Assembly (NCBI GenBank): GCA_002437665.1
Contig: DJQW01000002.1
Span: 186,001-250,000 of the forward strand
DNA length: 64,000 nucleotides
Reading direction: 5' to 3'
DNA from: Alphaproteobacteria bacterium UBA6376
GTDB taxonomy: Bacteria; Pseudomonadota; Alphaproteobacteria; Rs-D84
Every line of letters starts with the position of its first letter. Within the stretch, counting starts at the first letter, position 1. The position numbers and the translations under genes are program-made. This document shows positions 8,251 through 17,049 of this stretch, piece by piece. The notes beneath the pieces are model-generated. The model searched no databases, was not told the origin of the DNA, and worked only from the letters and a program-made list of their open reading frames with translations.

Positions 8251-8787
8251 TTATTTTGCTTTCACCTTGGAATACCAAATGCGTGTCGCGGTAATGGTAT
8301 GAACACGCTTTACAGTATCCGCCGCGACCTGTTTAGCATTATTATTTACAACAACGACATTGTTATTATTGCCCACAACAATTGTGCCATTATTCTGGGC
8401 ATCGTCACGAACAACAACCTTGTTCCCACCACATGGCGCAGGGGCACATTTTTTCTGTTGCTGCGCTGGCTGTGGTTTCACTTGCGACTTTTTCGGCTGT
8501 GATTTTTTCTTGGCCGGCGTCTGCGTGCGAACACAACGTTTGCCCTTTTCGCATTCGTTCAATTTGGCCGCCGTGTAATCCAATGAATCACGCAACGCCG
8601 CATTTTCATCTGTCAAGCGTTCAACCTGACCATTCAGGTTTTCAACCGAGCTCTTGTAATTATCGCGATCAGCGCGGGCGGATTGCTTGCTGCTGCACTG
8701 GGTAATACCAAACGCCAACAGCGCGACCGCCGCGATGCCCGCACCAACGTGCGCCAAAACTTTCTTGTCTAATTTTCCTGTCGCCAT
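8251..8787 (-). CDS. Membrane-anchored coiled-coil protein with basic linker
   Basis: The product is 178 residues, family not recognised. An N-terminal hydrophobic helix (about 14-30, GAGIAAVALLAFGITQC) would anchor it in the inner membrane. The Cys at its end lacks a good lipobox, so I do not call a lipoprotein. A coiled coil follows at about 45-80 (YKSSVENLNGQVERLTDEN). Next comes a Lys/Pro/Gln-rich linker and a C-terminal Asn/Val-rich segment (GTIVVGNNNNVVVVNNNA) that may form beta structure. The start at 8787 has AAGGTG upstream, and a good promoter lies at 8818-8846. Its own terminator at 8201-8228 makes it a single-gene unit. A role in the envelope is likely; nothing more specific can be said. 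Confidence 0.65.
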   Translation of the reverse strand: MATGKLDKKVLAHVGAGIAAVALLAFGITQCSSKQSARADRDNYKSSVENLNGQVERLTDENAALRDSLDYTAAKLNECEKGKRCVRTQTPAKKKSQPKKSQVKPQPAQQQKKCAPAPCGGNKVVVRDDAQNNGTIVVGNNNNVVVVNNNAKQVAADTVKRVHTITATRIWYSKVKAK

Positions 8788-8817
8788 TTTTGCACCTTCT
8801 TTATTTATATCGCCACT

Positions 8818-8846
8818 AATATAGGACAAAACATTACTTTTGTCAA
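8818..8846 (-). promoter_or_regulatory. Promoter of the coiled-coil protein gene
   Basis: On the minus strand, a -35 box TTGACA (8846-8841), a 17-nt spacer and a -10 box TATATT (8823-8818), 31 nt before the ATG at 8787. Confidence 0.75.
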
Positions 8847-8873
8847 GACATTGATTTTTCCAGTACTTTTTTG

Positions 8874-8903
8874 TTGGCGCGCCCTGCCCTTTTTTGATAT
8901 AAT
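8874..8903 (+). promoter_or_regulatory. Promoter of the Cys-rich secreted protein operon
   Basis: A -35-like TTGGCG, an 18-nt spacer and a perfect -10 box TATAAT at 8898-8903, 19 nt before the ATG at 8922. The promoters here are divergent. Confidence 0.65.
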
Positions 8904-8921
8904 TTATCAGACAAGAGAGAA

Positions 8922-9791
8922 ATGAAAAACAGCATCTATATTTTTTCGGTGGCAATCGCACTGGGCGCGGCGCATGCAAACACGGCGCACGCGGCATGCA
9001 GCGTTGCTGATTTGACACGGTGTTTGGATTCCGTGTGCGCAATCAATGTGTCGTCTAATCCGGCCGCACGTTGTCAATATTGCGGCACAACCGACGCCGG
9101 CACACCAACCAATACTATGCGCAGTGTGTCTGTTGGCACATCTGCGAAATACAATTTATCGGCCAAGGAATTACAGAAAGCACCCGGCGCACCATCGGCG
9201 CGATATGCGTGGGCAATTCGCCAGTGTATCGCACGTGTTGACGGTTGCACCGCGGAAGACGCATCGGACGCGTACGACAGTTTAATAGAGCAATCATGTC
9301 GCGCGGCGGGCATCAGTGCGGAAATGTCTGCATTGGCCATTGCGGCGGCAAAGCCGGCCAGCCAATCCAAATGCACAACCGACATCACCGCATGCATGAC
9401 TGAAACCAAACATTGCGGCGCAAACTATGCCCAGTGCGCAGACAGCGCGGATTTTGACGCGGCGTTCGCAACGTGCAGCGTTCTGGCCACGGGGTGCGAC
9501 GAATACACCGCAAATATTCGCAGCACAATGATTACCACCCGCGACAGATTTTTGGCCAACGCACAAAACACAATCAATGGCATTGTTGAATCTTACCAGA
9601 ATGCCCGCACCCAGAAATTGGCAACGGCGCGCGCAAACTGTACCAACAATGCAGGACGTGACACGTGCATCAATTCGGTATGCGACAACAATATGCCGAA
9701 CAAATGCGCCGCCGGCGACGCATCGTCTGAAAAATCCATAGCCGCCAATTTGTGCAAATTCTATGAATTGGCGTGCAATGTGCTGAAATAA
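8922..9791 (+). CDS. Secreted Cys-rich protein with CG-x-N-Y-x2-C module
   Basis: The 289-residue product has a clear signal peptide (1-24, cleavage near AHA-AC) and about 20 Cys, so it should be an oxidised envelope or surface protein. The segment CTTDITACMTETKHCGANYAQ followed by C matches a module also found in the 604-residue and 969-residue proteins of this cluster (C-x6-C-x5-6-CG-x-[DN]-[FY]-x2-C). Residues after about 195 are helical and Gln/Asn-rich, and the C-terminus has three more Cys pairs. The start at 8922 follows AGAGAG. It is the first gene of a likely three-gene operon: 15 nt to the next gene, and that gene overlaps the third by one base. I do not recognise the family; an envelope structural or adhesive role is inference. 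Confidence 0.6.
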   Translation: MKNSIYIFSVAIALGAAHANTAHAACSVADLTRCLDSVCAINVSSNPAARCQYCGTTDAGTPTNTMRSVSVGTSAKYNLSAKELQKAPGAPSARYAWAIRQCIARVDGCTAEDASDAYDSLIEQSCRAAGISAEMSALAIAAAKPASQSKCTTDITACMTETKHCGANYAQCADSADFDAAFATCSVLATGCDEYTANIRSTMITTRDRFLANAQNTINGIVESYQNARTQKLATARANCTNNAGRDTCINSVCDNNMPNKCAAGDASSEKSIAANLCKFYELACNVLK

Positions 9792-9806
9792 ACAAAGACA
9801 ATATAA

Positions 9807-11621
9807 ATGACGCAAGTAACAGTGGATTTTTATAAACGGATTAAAATCAGCGCAATCGCACTGGCGTGCGCCATCGCATGTGCGGACGCATTTGCCGCAC
9901 CCGCCGTGGTTCAGCGTAACACGGTGACAACGCGCACCGCCCCACGTGTCAGCATTGCATCACGCATGCCAACAATGTCTGCAAATATTACCAGTTCGGC
10001 AAACGCAAATAATAACACCACCGCATCTGATGCCAAGGCGGACGACGACACCACCGCGCCATCCGAACCCGAACAGTCAGATACAGCGGACACTACAACC
10101 GACGACGTCGTCATTACGGACAAGAGTGAACAATTCGCATCCGCGGTCAGTTCATCTGGCACGGTTGCACCCAGCGATTCATCTGATACAGAATTGGCGG
10201 AACAAATCCGTCGCCAGCGTGCCGCCTTGGACGCCGCCGACACAACAAACACCGCAAATGCATCGGCGACCAAATCGTCGGCCAGTGGTCAAAATGCGTG
10301 CGACGCAACATTGCGTGCGTGCATGAAAAACAAATGCGGTAACGATTTCACAAAATGCAGTGGCGACACCGACACGACATGGGGCACAAAAATGGACGCG
10401 TGCCGTCGCGACACAGAATGCACCGGCAACGAATACAAATTGTTTGCCACAGAAATCAAGGCCGACCGTGACCTGAACGCACTGTTGGCATCGTACAATA
10501 AAATCTTGGATTGCGGTAATCGTTACAACAAGTGCATAACCAATCAATGCGGAAATACATATTCAAAATGTCTGGGCAAATCGGCGGGCGATAACGCCAT
10601 CAGCGCATGCGCCAGCATCGCCGACGAATGCCGCGCAGCCGACAGTGGTCTGGCCAGCCGCACAATGGGCGCATTTGCAACCCTGCGCCAAGTGGCCGAG
10701 GTTCAAGTTCAATCCGACGAAAAACGCCTGTATGCATTACGCGACCAAATGGCAACGGTATGCAAACGTTTGGGCGCAATGTTTGACGAACGCAGTTTGG
10801 ATTGCGTTTATACCGTCAATTTCTGGGCGGGTGACAGCGACGTTCCATACGCGTCCAAGAAAGCATATGCCGGTTCAACATTTGATTGCGACCAGAACTG
10901 GTTCGGCATTGACATCACAACATTCAAAGAAAATGCGTATCGCCTGACACGCAGCCAAAAATCCGCAACAACTGGTATGCTGGGGGCTGGCGTTGGTGTG
11001 GCAACGGGTGCAATTACATCGGGCGCAATCGGTCGTGCAATCGACACGCAAAAGGCCAAGAATGCCCTGAAAGACGCCGAAAAAGAACAAGCCGAAATAA
11101 ACGACAAGGCCGCATCGTCATCAGACGCATCATCAAAATCTGAAACAGCATCGGACACGAAAACAGATGCGACATCGGACAAAAAATCTAATACAGAATC
11201 AGTCACCACATCTGACAGCAAGACCGACACCACACGCGCCGTGTCCGACAGAAAACTGAACCGCACATTGCGCAAGGCAGAACGTCAGGCATCAAAAGAT
11301 ATTGATAAAGAAATCGCCGACGCAGAAAAAGCGGACATCGCCGCAATCGAAAACGAAAAAATGGATTTGTCGTCCGACACACTGAACGTGCAAAAAATGG
11401 AAACGCCACAACAGAAATATAATAACTGTGCAGAAAGCGTCCGTTCCAAGAATTGGAATTTTGCAAACGATGCCGAATTTGCCGGATTACTGCAACGTGA
11501 AATGGCCGCCGCATCCGCCACCGATGCCGAAGGGGTCATCGACAGCAACGATGCATTTGATCGCGCACAAACAGAATTTATGAATAAAAAAATCGAACAA
11601 GAATGCGGGCAATATAAATAA
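9807..11621 (+). CDS. Secreted Cys-rich protein with Ser/Thr/Asp-rich linker and two CG modules
   Basis: The product is 604 residues. A signal peptide spans about 10-31 (ISAIALACAIACADAFAA), followed by a low-complexity Thr/Ser/Asp/Ala region (about 50-165). Two tandem Cys modules follow: CDATLRACMKNKCGNDFTK then C, and CGNRYNKCITNQCGNTYSK then C. A Gly-rich hydrophobic stretch (about 390-410, TGMLGAGVGVATGAITSG) could insert in or cross a membrane. A highly charged Lys/Asp/Ser segment and a C-terminal helical end complete it. The segment STFDCDQNWFGIDI ahead of the Gly-rich stretch is matched by TFTCNKDLFGFSL in the 707-residue protein at 14798-16921, so the two are distant paralogues. Its stop overlaps the next start by one base. 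Family unknown; an envelope location is well supported. Confidence 0.6.
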   Translation: MTQVTVDFYKRIKISAIALACAIACADAFAAPAVVQRNTVTTRTAPRVSIASRMPTMSANITSSANANNNTTASDAKADDDTTAPSEPEQSDTADTTTDDVVITDKSEQFASAVSSSGTVAPSDSSDTELAEQIRRQRAALDAADTTNTANASATKSSASGQNACDATLRACMKNKCGNDFTKCSGDTDTTWGTKMDACRRDTECTGNEYKLFATEIKADRDLNALLASYNKILDCGNRYNKCITNQCGNTYSKCLGKSAGDNAISACASIADECRAADSGLASRTMGAFATLRQVAEVQVQSDEKRLYALRDQMATVCKRLGAMFDERSLDCVYTVNFWAGDSDVPYASKKAYAGSTFDCDQNWFGIDITTFKENAYRLTRSQKSATTGMLGAGVGVATGAITSGAIGRAIDTQKAKNALKDAEKEQAEINDKAASSSDASSKSETASDTKTDATSDKKSNTESVTTSDSKTDTTRAVSDRKLNRTLRKAERQASKDIDKEIADAEKADIAAIENEKMDLSSDTLNVQKMETPQQKYNNCAESVRSKNWNFANDAEFAGLLQREMAAASATDAEGVIDSNDAFDRAQTEFMNKKIEQECGQYK

Positions 11622-14023
11622 TGAAAAAATTTTTAACTGGAATCTTTGTCGTTTTATTTTCTGTGCCGGCATTCGCCGCCATGACCAGTGTATCTGGTTC
11701 GATTGTGGACGAACGTGGCGAACCACTGACCGGCGCAACGGTATTGAGCAAAAACGCAACAAACAAATATGCGATTGCAGACGTTGACGGCGCGTTTTCA
11801 TTATCTGACGTCGACAGCAACGACACACTGGAAATCAGTTTTACCGGTTGCACATCAAAAACAGTTTCTGCATCAAGCGCAAATTCCAAGATTGTACTGA
11901 ATTGCGAAAATGTCTTGGACGAGGTTGTCACCACCGCCCAGTGGGTCAGCCGCGCCTGCACCGCCGATGAGTTGAGCCCCCTGCACGCCACTGCCGGTAA
12001 CACCGCACGAAATTCTGATGGCACGGGTGTTCATTGTGTACCGACCGCGTGCGTTGCTGAATATAAATTGTCAAATGGTGCGTGCGAACAAATCATCTGC
12101 AACGGCCCGCGCTATGTTATGAACGCGGCAAAAAATGGCTGTGACGATATGGTTGGGCGTGATTGCCAATCGGGCGATGCAAATGCCAAATCCGCAAAGT
12201 ACGAAATGAATGGTTCGTCGTTGGAATGCACAATTAAAAAGTGCAATTCCAAATATATGTTGGACGGCGGCAAATGTGTCCCCAGTGATGGCCCATGCAG
12301 TGCCGAACAAATCGCGGCAATTCCGCATGCAGCCGCGGGTGAATTAAAGCGTGGCACATGCAACGCAACCGAATGCAATGGTGGTTACGAGGTATCTGGT
12401 GGCAAATGCGTTGAAATCAGTGGCGGTTGCAAACCGATGCCCGCCAACGCAAAAACGGCACACCGCGAATGGAACACTGAAACAAATTCTGAACAGTGCA
12501 TAATTGACGAATGCGCCAGCGATTATAACGTCAGTGCCGACAAATTATCATGCACCGAAAAACCAAAGCCAACATTGACCGCCGAACAATCCGCGGCCAA
12601 GACCCAAGAACTGCGTGAAAATTACAACACGCAAAAGGCCAAGGAGCAGTCCACCGCCAACAAACTGATTGGTGCGGCGGGTATTGGCGCAACCGGTATT
12701 GGTGCACAGATGGCGGCATCTGCATTGGCGGAACGCCGTGCCGACGACGCGGCCGAAGCCGACATGACCGCATATCTGGCCACATTCAAATGTGACTATG
12801 GCATGGGCCGCAATATCAGCGGTGGTGATAAAGAGGTTGAATTGCCTGGGGGCAACGACCTGTTGGCATTGTACAACGAATACAAAACATTGGCTGATGA
12901 TTTGAAGACCCGCAAAGAGGCCTTGGGGCTGACCGCTGGCATTGAATCACAGGTCATTTTGGACAAGGCATCAACCGGTCTGTATGACGACGAATCCACA
13001 GGCATCACCAACGGCACATACGCCAGTTTGTCACGCGCACTGGCCGACCCAACGGGCGCAGATGCACAAAAATGGAACGCACAAAAAAGTGAAACTACCC
13101 AGAAATTAAAGACCGGCGCAATCACGGCGGGTGTTGGTGCCGCCGCCAGTTTGGTTGCCGATGTCGCGGTAAATTCTGGGGCAAAAAAGCAAAATCGCAG
13201 TGATGAAATTGTCGCGAAATATGCCCCACTGTATAAATTACAGAACGACGTTGCAAAATTGCCCGACAGCGAGGCCAGCATAACATGCCCATCTGATACC
13301 ACCGGCACATATCCAAATTGCGAATGCAAGAACAAGGACACGATGGTATTCAACACCAATTCCAATATGTGCGAGGCCTGCCCATCTGACCGCGTTGTCC
13401 AAGATGGCAAATGCGTTGTTCCCGCACCAAACGCGAAATGCGACACGTCCGACCCGAACATAGCGGTCGCGGACGACGGCACATGTTCATGCCAAAACGG
13501 CTTTCATCTGTCCGCCGATGGCCAAACATGCGAATGCCCAACAACCGGTTTCGCCATAGAGGGCGGTCAATGCGTACACAATAATCCGACATTGGCCGCG
13601 CTACCCCAGATAACGCAACAATCAACGGGCCTGATTGCACAGGTCGCCACCAGCATAACACCCGTACAACACATCGTATTGCCGGCCAAGAACCTGTTTG
13701 CGTTGGGCAAATCAACACTGACGCCGGCGGCAAAAAATACGATTACGTCGTTTGCGTCACAGGTAAAAACATCTGTTGCCATGGGTGACGGTTCTGATTA
13801 CTGCATCACTGTTGTCGGTCACACTGATAAAACCGGTAATGCAAAGTTGAATGATAACCTGTCGGTGAATCGCGCCAATGCGGTCAAGGCGGCGTTGATA
13901 TCGGCCGGCCTGTCGGTACAGAACATTCAGGCCAGTGGGCGCGGCCAAACCGAATGCACGCTGAATGGCGCACAAGAATCGTGTCGCAAGGTTGACATAA
14001 CATACAGCGACAGCAAATGCTAA
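11621..14023 (+). CDS. Envelope protein: carboxypeptidase-regulatory-like domain, Cys-rich repeats and OmpA domain
   Basis: The 800-residue product starts with a signal peptide (1-19). Residues about 23-95 (VSGSIVDERGEPLTGATVL ... DVDGAFSLSDV) match the CarboxypepD_reg-like beta-sandwich. A long Cys-rich region follows (about 105-320, repeats like C-x-x-x-Y-x2-S-x-G-x-C), then a helical, Gly/Ala-containing middle and EGF-like Cys pairs (about 545-650). The C-terminal 120 residues form an OmpA-like peptidoglycan-binding domain (FALGKSTLTPAAKNTI, VVGHTDKTGNAKLNDNLS, ANAVKAALISAGL, ASGRGQTEC). The OmpA domain should hold it to the cell wall in the periplasm while the Cys-rich part extends outward. 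It is the third gene of the operon starting at 8922 and ends before a strong terminator. The domain order is unusual and I know no named family for it. Confidence 0.7.
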   Translation: MKKFLTGIFVVLFSVPAFAAMTSVSGSIVDERGEPLTGATVLSKNATNKYAIADVDGAFSLSDVDSNDTLEISFTGCTSKTVSASSANSKIVLNCENVLDEVVTTAQWVSRACTADELSPLHATAGNTARNSDGTGVHCVPTACVAEYKLSNGACEQIICNGPRYVMNAAKNGCDDMVGRDCQSGDANAKSAKYEMNGSSLECTIKKCNSKYMLDGGKCVPSDGPCSAEQIAAIPHAAAGELKRGTCNATECNGGYEVSGGKCVEISGGCKPMPANAKTAHREWNTETNSEQCIIDECASDYNVSADKLSCTEKPKPTLTAEQSAAKTQELRENYNTQKAKEQSTANKLIGAAGIGATGIGAQMAASALAERRADDAAEADMTAYLATFKCDYGMGRNISGGDKEVELPGGNDLLALYNEYKTLADDLKTRKEALGLTAGIESQVILDKASTGLYDDESTGITNGTYASLSRALADPTGADAQKWNAQKSETTQKLKTGAITAGVGAAASLVADVAVNSGAKKQNRSDEIVAKYAPLYKLQNDVAKLPDSEASITCPSDTTGTYPNCECKNKDTMVFNTNSNMCEACPSDRVVQDGKCVVPAPNAKCDTSDPNIAVADDGTCSCQNGFHLSADGQTCECPTTGFAIEGGQCVHNNPTLAALPQITQQSTGLIAQVATSITPVQHIVLPAKNLFALGKSTLTPAAKNTITSFASQVKTSVAMGDGSDYCITVVGHTDKTGNAKLNDNLSVNRANAVKAALISAGLSVQNIQASGRGQTECTLNGAQESCRKVDITYSDSKC

Positions 14024-14024
14024 A

Positions 14025-14049
14025 AAAACGCCCCACGGGGCGTTTTTTT
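14025..14049 (+). terminator. Terminator of the Cys-rich operon
   Basis: Hairpin CGCCCC-ac-GGGGCG followed by seven T, directly after the stop at 14023. Confidence 0.9.
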
Positions 14050-14740
14050 AGAGCATAGATAATAGAGCATAGATAATAGATTTTGTGCGCCATTCGGCGC
14101 ACATCTTTGTCATTCCTGCGCAGGCAGGAATAGGGACTAAGCAGTGCGAACGCAGTGAGCCAGATACAAAAACATTGCGGTCTTAATTTACGTAAATTGT
14201 ACATAAACGAATACTGGTAATTTCAAAGACCATATTCCTGCCTGCGCAGGAATGACAATGGTGCTAGTAGTGCATAAAATACGCAGTCCACAGGCGACAC
14301 AGGTGCTAGAATCTCTGTCATTGCGAGGAATGAAATGACGAAGCAATCCAGTGAATTGGTGTCGCGCCATTGGCGCACATATTACTCACTGGATTGCCAC
14401 GCGTCGCTGCGCTTGCTCGCAATGACAAAGAGGACTAAGTTTCTAGAATGTGCATTCCTTGAATACCAAAAGACCACCTCCCCCTTCGGGTACTCCTCCA
14501 CAGGAGGAGAACTTGCTATATTCTAGAATCTCTGTCATTGCGAGGAATGAAATGACGAAGCAATCCAGTGAATAACAAAAGTGTGCGCCGTCCGGCGCAA
14601 GTCAATAACCTAGATTCCGGTGGACACCACCCACAAAATTTATCAATTTTGCGGGGCCCTGACAAGCACCGGAATGACAAGAAAGAAGTAATACGCCAGA
14701 CGGCGCGCCATCTATTATCTATGCTCTATTATCTATGCTC
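14050..14740. repeat. Intergenic mosaic of palindromic repeats
   Basis: There is no gene in these 690 bp. The region is built of repeat modules seen again at about 22.0, 28.2, 58.7, 59.9 and 60.4 kb. There are two 'TCATTGCGAGG...GCAATCCAGT' units (about 14318-14357 and 14532-14572) and their inverse at 14388-14430. A 'GCGCAGGCAGGAAT' palindrome occurs at about 14112 and 14235, and small GTGCGCC...GGCGCAC hairpins are scattered through. Near 14608-14680 a 'CCTAGATTCCGGTG...CACCGGAATGACA' unit is interrupted by about 40 bp. Both ends carry 14-nt units (GAGCATAGATAATA) in inverted orientation next to terminators. Confidence 0.7.
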
Positions 14741-14766
14741 TAAAAAATCCCCCGCGGTGGCGGGGG
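14741..14766 (-). terminator. Terminator after the 707-residue secreted protein gene
   Basis: On the minus strand, hairpin CCCCCGCC-acc-GCGGGGG followed by ATTTTTT. Confidence 0.85.
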
Positions 14767-14797
14767 TGGGAGAACACAAACTGTCTTTATCTCGCGC

Positions 14798-16921
14798 CTA
14801 TTGCTTGCATGCGCCCTGTGATACAGCAACCGCATGGTTTTCGATACATACACTGCCCGATGGGGTGCATGCAGAATTTACCAACGTGATTGTATTCGCA
14901 TCGGCGGGCTTGTAATTCACCTGTGCGGCGGCACACTGATTCAAATCGGTCAGTGTCGCACACGCGGCCTTCCATGTTTCGCAATTCGTCACGTTTGCCG
15001 TTGGCATAATTGTATCAGGCAAACGCAGATTCCATTTAACATAGAAATCTTTCAATGTGCCAATCGAATACGATTTGCCGAAACCAACCTGATCCAATCC
15101 GTCACCGACATGGCAACTGATGTTGCTGCGTTCAACAAATGCGGTAATTGCCGTGGCCAAACCACCCGCGCCAGCACCCGTCGCCGCACCGATACCGATG
15201 CTCTTGGCCATGTTGGATTTTTCACCCGCCAAAATGTCCAAGCCCGACAGCGCACGTCCCAAGCGATCAACATCTGTACGAATATCTGTCGCACTCTGGC
15301 AACCACGTTCGGTTGATGCGCAGTAAATCAGTTCACCGTTTTCCTTGGCAATATTGATTGGACGGAACGAACATTTGCCAACCAATTCTGATGTTGTGCT
15401 GACATTGATATCAAACTTTGCCGATGCATCAGTGCCAACGTAACCAGAACTCTGCAAATATGATATGCAATCATCAGCATGCGTGGCACAAGCATTTGTC
15501 AAAACCTGCATACACGCATCCAGCGATTTGCCGCGGCACTGTGGGAAACTGCTGTCGATAATATCTTGTGCAACACTGGCCGCCTCTGCATCAGACGCCA
15601 TATATCTTATTTTTACCTTCAACACGTCCTCTTGGGTGTATTCAGACACATCGCGGCAGTCGTCCAACGCTGTATCCAACTGCTTGTACACAGAATACAG
15701 ATTCACAATTTCCTGACACTGGGCACGCGTCAAATTCTTGGCATTTGGCGTAACACGATTTTCCAGTTCCATAAATTCATTCAGAATTCCGATGTTGCCG
15801 CTCTGCGTCAACTGTTCGGCCAACTTTTTAACCTGTGAATTATTGGTGCAATCAAAGTTACGCGCACCGTGGCCCGCAATCGCGCCAACACCCGCGCCAA
15901 CCAACGTACCACCACCAACGCCAACAACGGCGGCCGTGCTGGTATCATTCAGCAAAGAGAATCCAAACAAGTCCTTGTTGCACGTAAATGTGTCACCGGC
16001 CAGTTTCCAGACCTCTGCCAATTTATCATCACCGGCGGCACCAAACAACCAACTGTTTTTAATCTGTTCATCTTTGTTATACGCGGCAACGCGAACCCAA
16101 CATTCGGCCTTGGTCGCATCCCAACGTGCATAGTGCCCACGCTGGCCATCAACACCAGTGTTACCATCGTTCACCTGCACACCCTGTGGATTATTTTTGA
16201 CCAAAACATTACCCTGTTGGCTGTTGTATGCACCAACCTTGTTATTATATTCCGCAGTTACCGTACCGTCATTTGCCACCGCGTTAAACGATGTGCCATA
16301 TGTATTTTTGTCCAGCAACCAGCACGTATTTTCCGCCTGATTTGGTGTCAATCCGGTCTTGCGCAGGACAAAGTTATAATATTCCGGCTGAATCACACGG
16401 GAATTAAAGTCCAACCAAACGTCCGCCGTTGTGCGATATACATTTTCGCAATCGCGACGAACCGTGGTGATGCACTTTTCAACCTGAACCGCACACAGGT
16501 TCATGCCGTTCATAATCGCATTACGCAAATCTTCGTTAAACAAATCATTCAAACCATTTGGCAACGCCCCATGATTCACACACGACAACACGTCATTCAT
16601 ACAATTCGTGACGGTATAGTCAGAATTTTTCACCCCGCCATCGGGGCATTCCGGCTCTGGTTCTGGGTCGGGTTTGGGATCTGGCTTTGGATCGTCAGGT
16701 TTCGGTGTCGGTGTGGTCGGCACATCTGGCGACAAATTGCCCACAGAATTTATCGGCAATGTTGGCATTGTCGGCATACGCGCAGACGATGTCGATGATG
16801 TCGCGCGCACCGTATCATACGCCGCACGCCCAGTTGCCGCGGCATTTGCATCAAACGCGCCCGTCACAACCAAGCCCAAAACAGCGGTCGACAAACCAAA
16901 AATTTTCAGAAAATTCTGCAT
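14798..16921 (-). CDS. Secreted Cys-rich protein with Pro/Asp-rich linker
   Basis: The 707-residue product has a signal peptide (1-28, ending DANA-A). A Thr/Pro/Asp linker follows (about 70-92, alternating P-K-P-D then P-E-P-E), and then a large Cys-rich domain with about 35 Cys (NCMNDVLSC, CAVQVEKCITTVRRDC, CRGKSLDACMQVLTNACATHADDC). Two Gly-rich hydrophobic stretches (about 340-365, VVGVGGGTLVGAGVGAIAG, and about 580-600, IGIGAATGAGAGGLATA) resemble those in the neighbouring 604- and 800-residue proteins. It is paralogous in layout to the 604-residue protein: TFTCNKDLFGFSL precedes the first Gly-rich stretch. A stand-alone gene with its own terminator. Envelope or surface protein of unknown function. 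Confidence 0.6.
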   Translation of the reverse strand: MQNFLKIFGLSTAVLGLVVTGAFDANAAATGRAAYDTVRATSSTSSARMPTMPTLPINSVGNLSPDVPTTPTPKPDDPKPDPKPDPEPEPECPDGGVKNSDYTVTNCMNDVLSCVNHGALPNGLNDLFNEDLRNAIMNGMNLCAVQVEKCITTVRRDCENVYRTTADVWLDFNSRVIQPEYYNFVLRKTGLTPNQAENTCWLLDKNTYGTSFNAVANDGTVTAEYNNKVGAYNSQQGNVLVKNNPQGVQVNDGNTGVDGQRGHYARWDATKAECWVRVAAYNKDEQIKNSWLFGAAGDDKLAEVWKLAGDTFTCNKDLFGFSLLNDTSTAAVVGVGGGTLVGAGVGAIAGHGARNFDCTNNSQVKKLAEQLTQSGNIGILNEFMELENRVTPNAKNLTRAQCQEIVNLYSVYKQLDTALDDCRDVSEYTQEDVLKVKIRYMASDAEAASVAQDIIDSSFPQCRGKSLDACMQVLTNACATHADDCISYLQSSGYVGTDASAKFDINVSTTSELVGKCSFRPINIAKENGELIYCASTERGCQSATDIRTDVDRLGRALSGLDILAGEKSNMAKSIGIGAATGAGAGGLATAITAFVERSNISCHVGDGLDQVGFGKSYSIGTLKDFYVKWNLRLPDTIMPTANVTNCETWKAACATLTDLNQCAAAQVNYKPADANTITLVNSACTPSGSVCIENHAVAVSQGACKQ

Positions 16922-17014
16922 AAAAAATCTCCCTTTCTATCTGTGATATTATGCCATAAAAAACACCTAAAAAAAAGCGTTTTTTAGACAATATTCACGT
17001 GCGCACAACGTGCC

Positions 17015-17042
17015 TTGACAAAATTTATTTATTGTCTATAAT
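17015..17042 (+). promoter_or_regulatory. Promoter giving a probably leaderless mRNA
   Basis: A -35 box TTGACA (17015-17020), a 16-nt spacer and a -10 box TATAAT (17037-17042). The A of the ATG at 17050 lies exactly where transcription should begin, and no ribosome-binding sequence precedes it. Confidence 0.65.
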
Positions 17043-17049
17043 TTATAGC

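Noticed and set aside
8251..8787. Lipoprotein call for the coiled-coil protein (Cys after the hydrophobic stretch)
   Set aside because: The residues before the Cys (FGITQ) do not fit a lipobox, so I kept it as a membrane-anchored protein.
14050..14740. Insertion sequence in the long gene-free region
   Set aside because: No transposase frame or remnant was found; only short palindromic modules are present.
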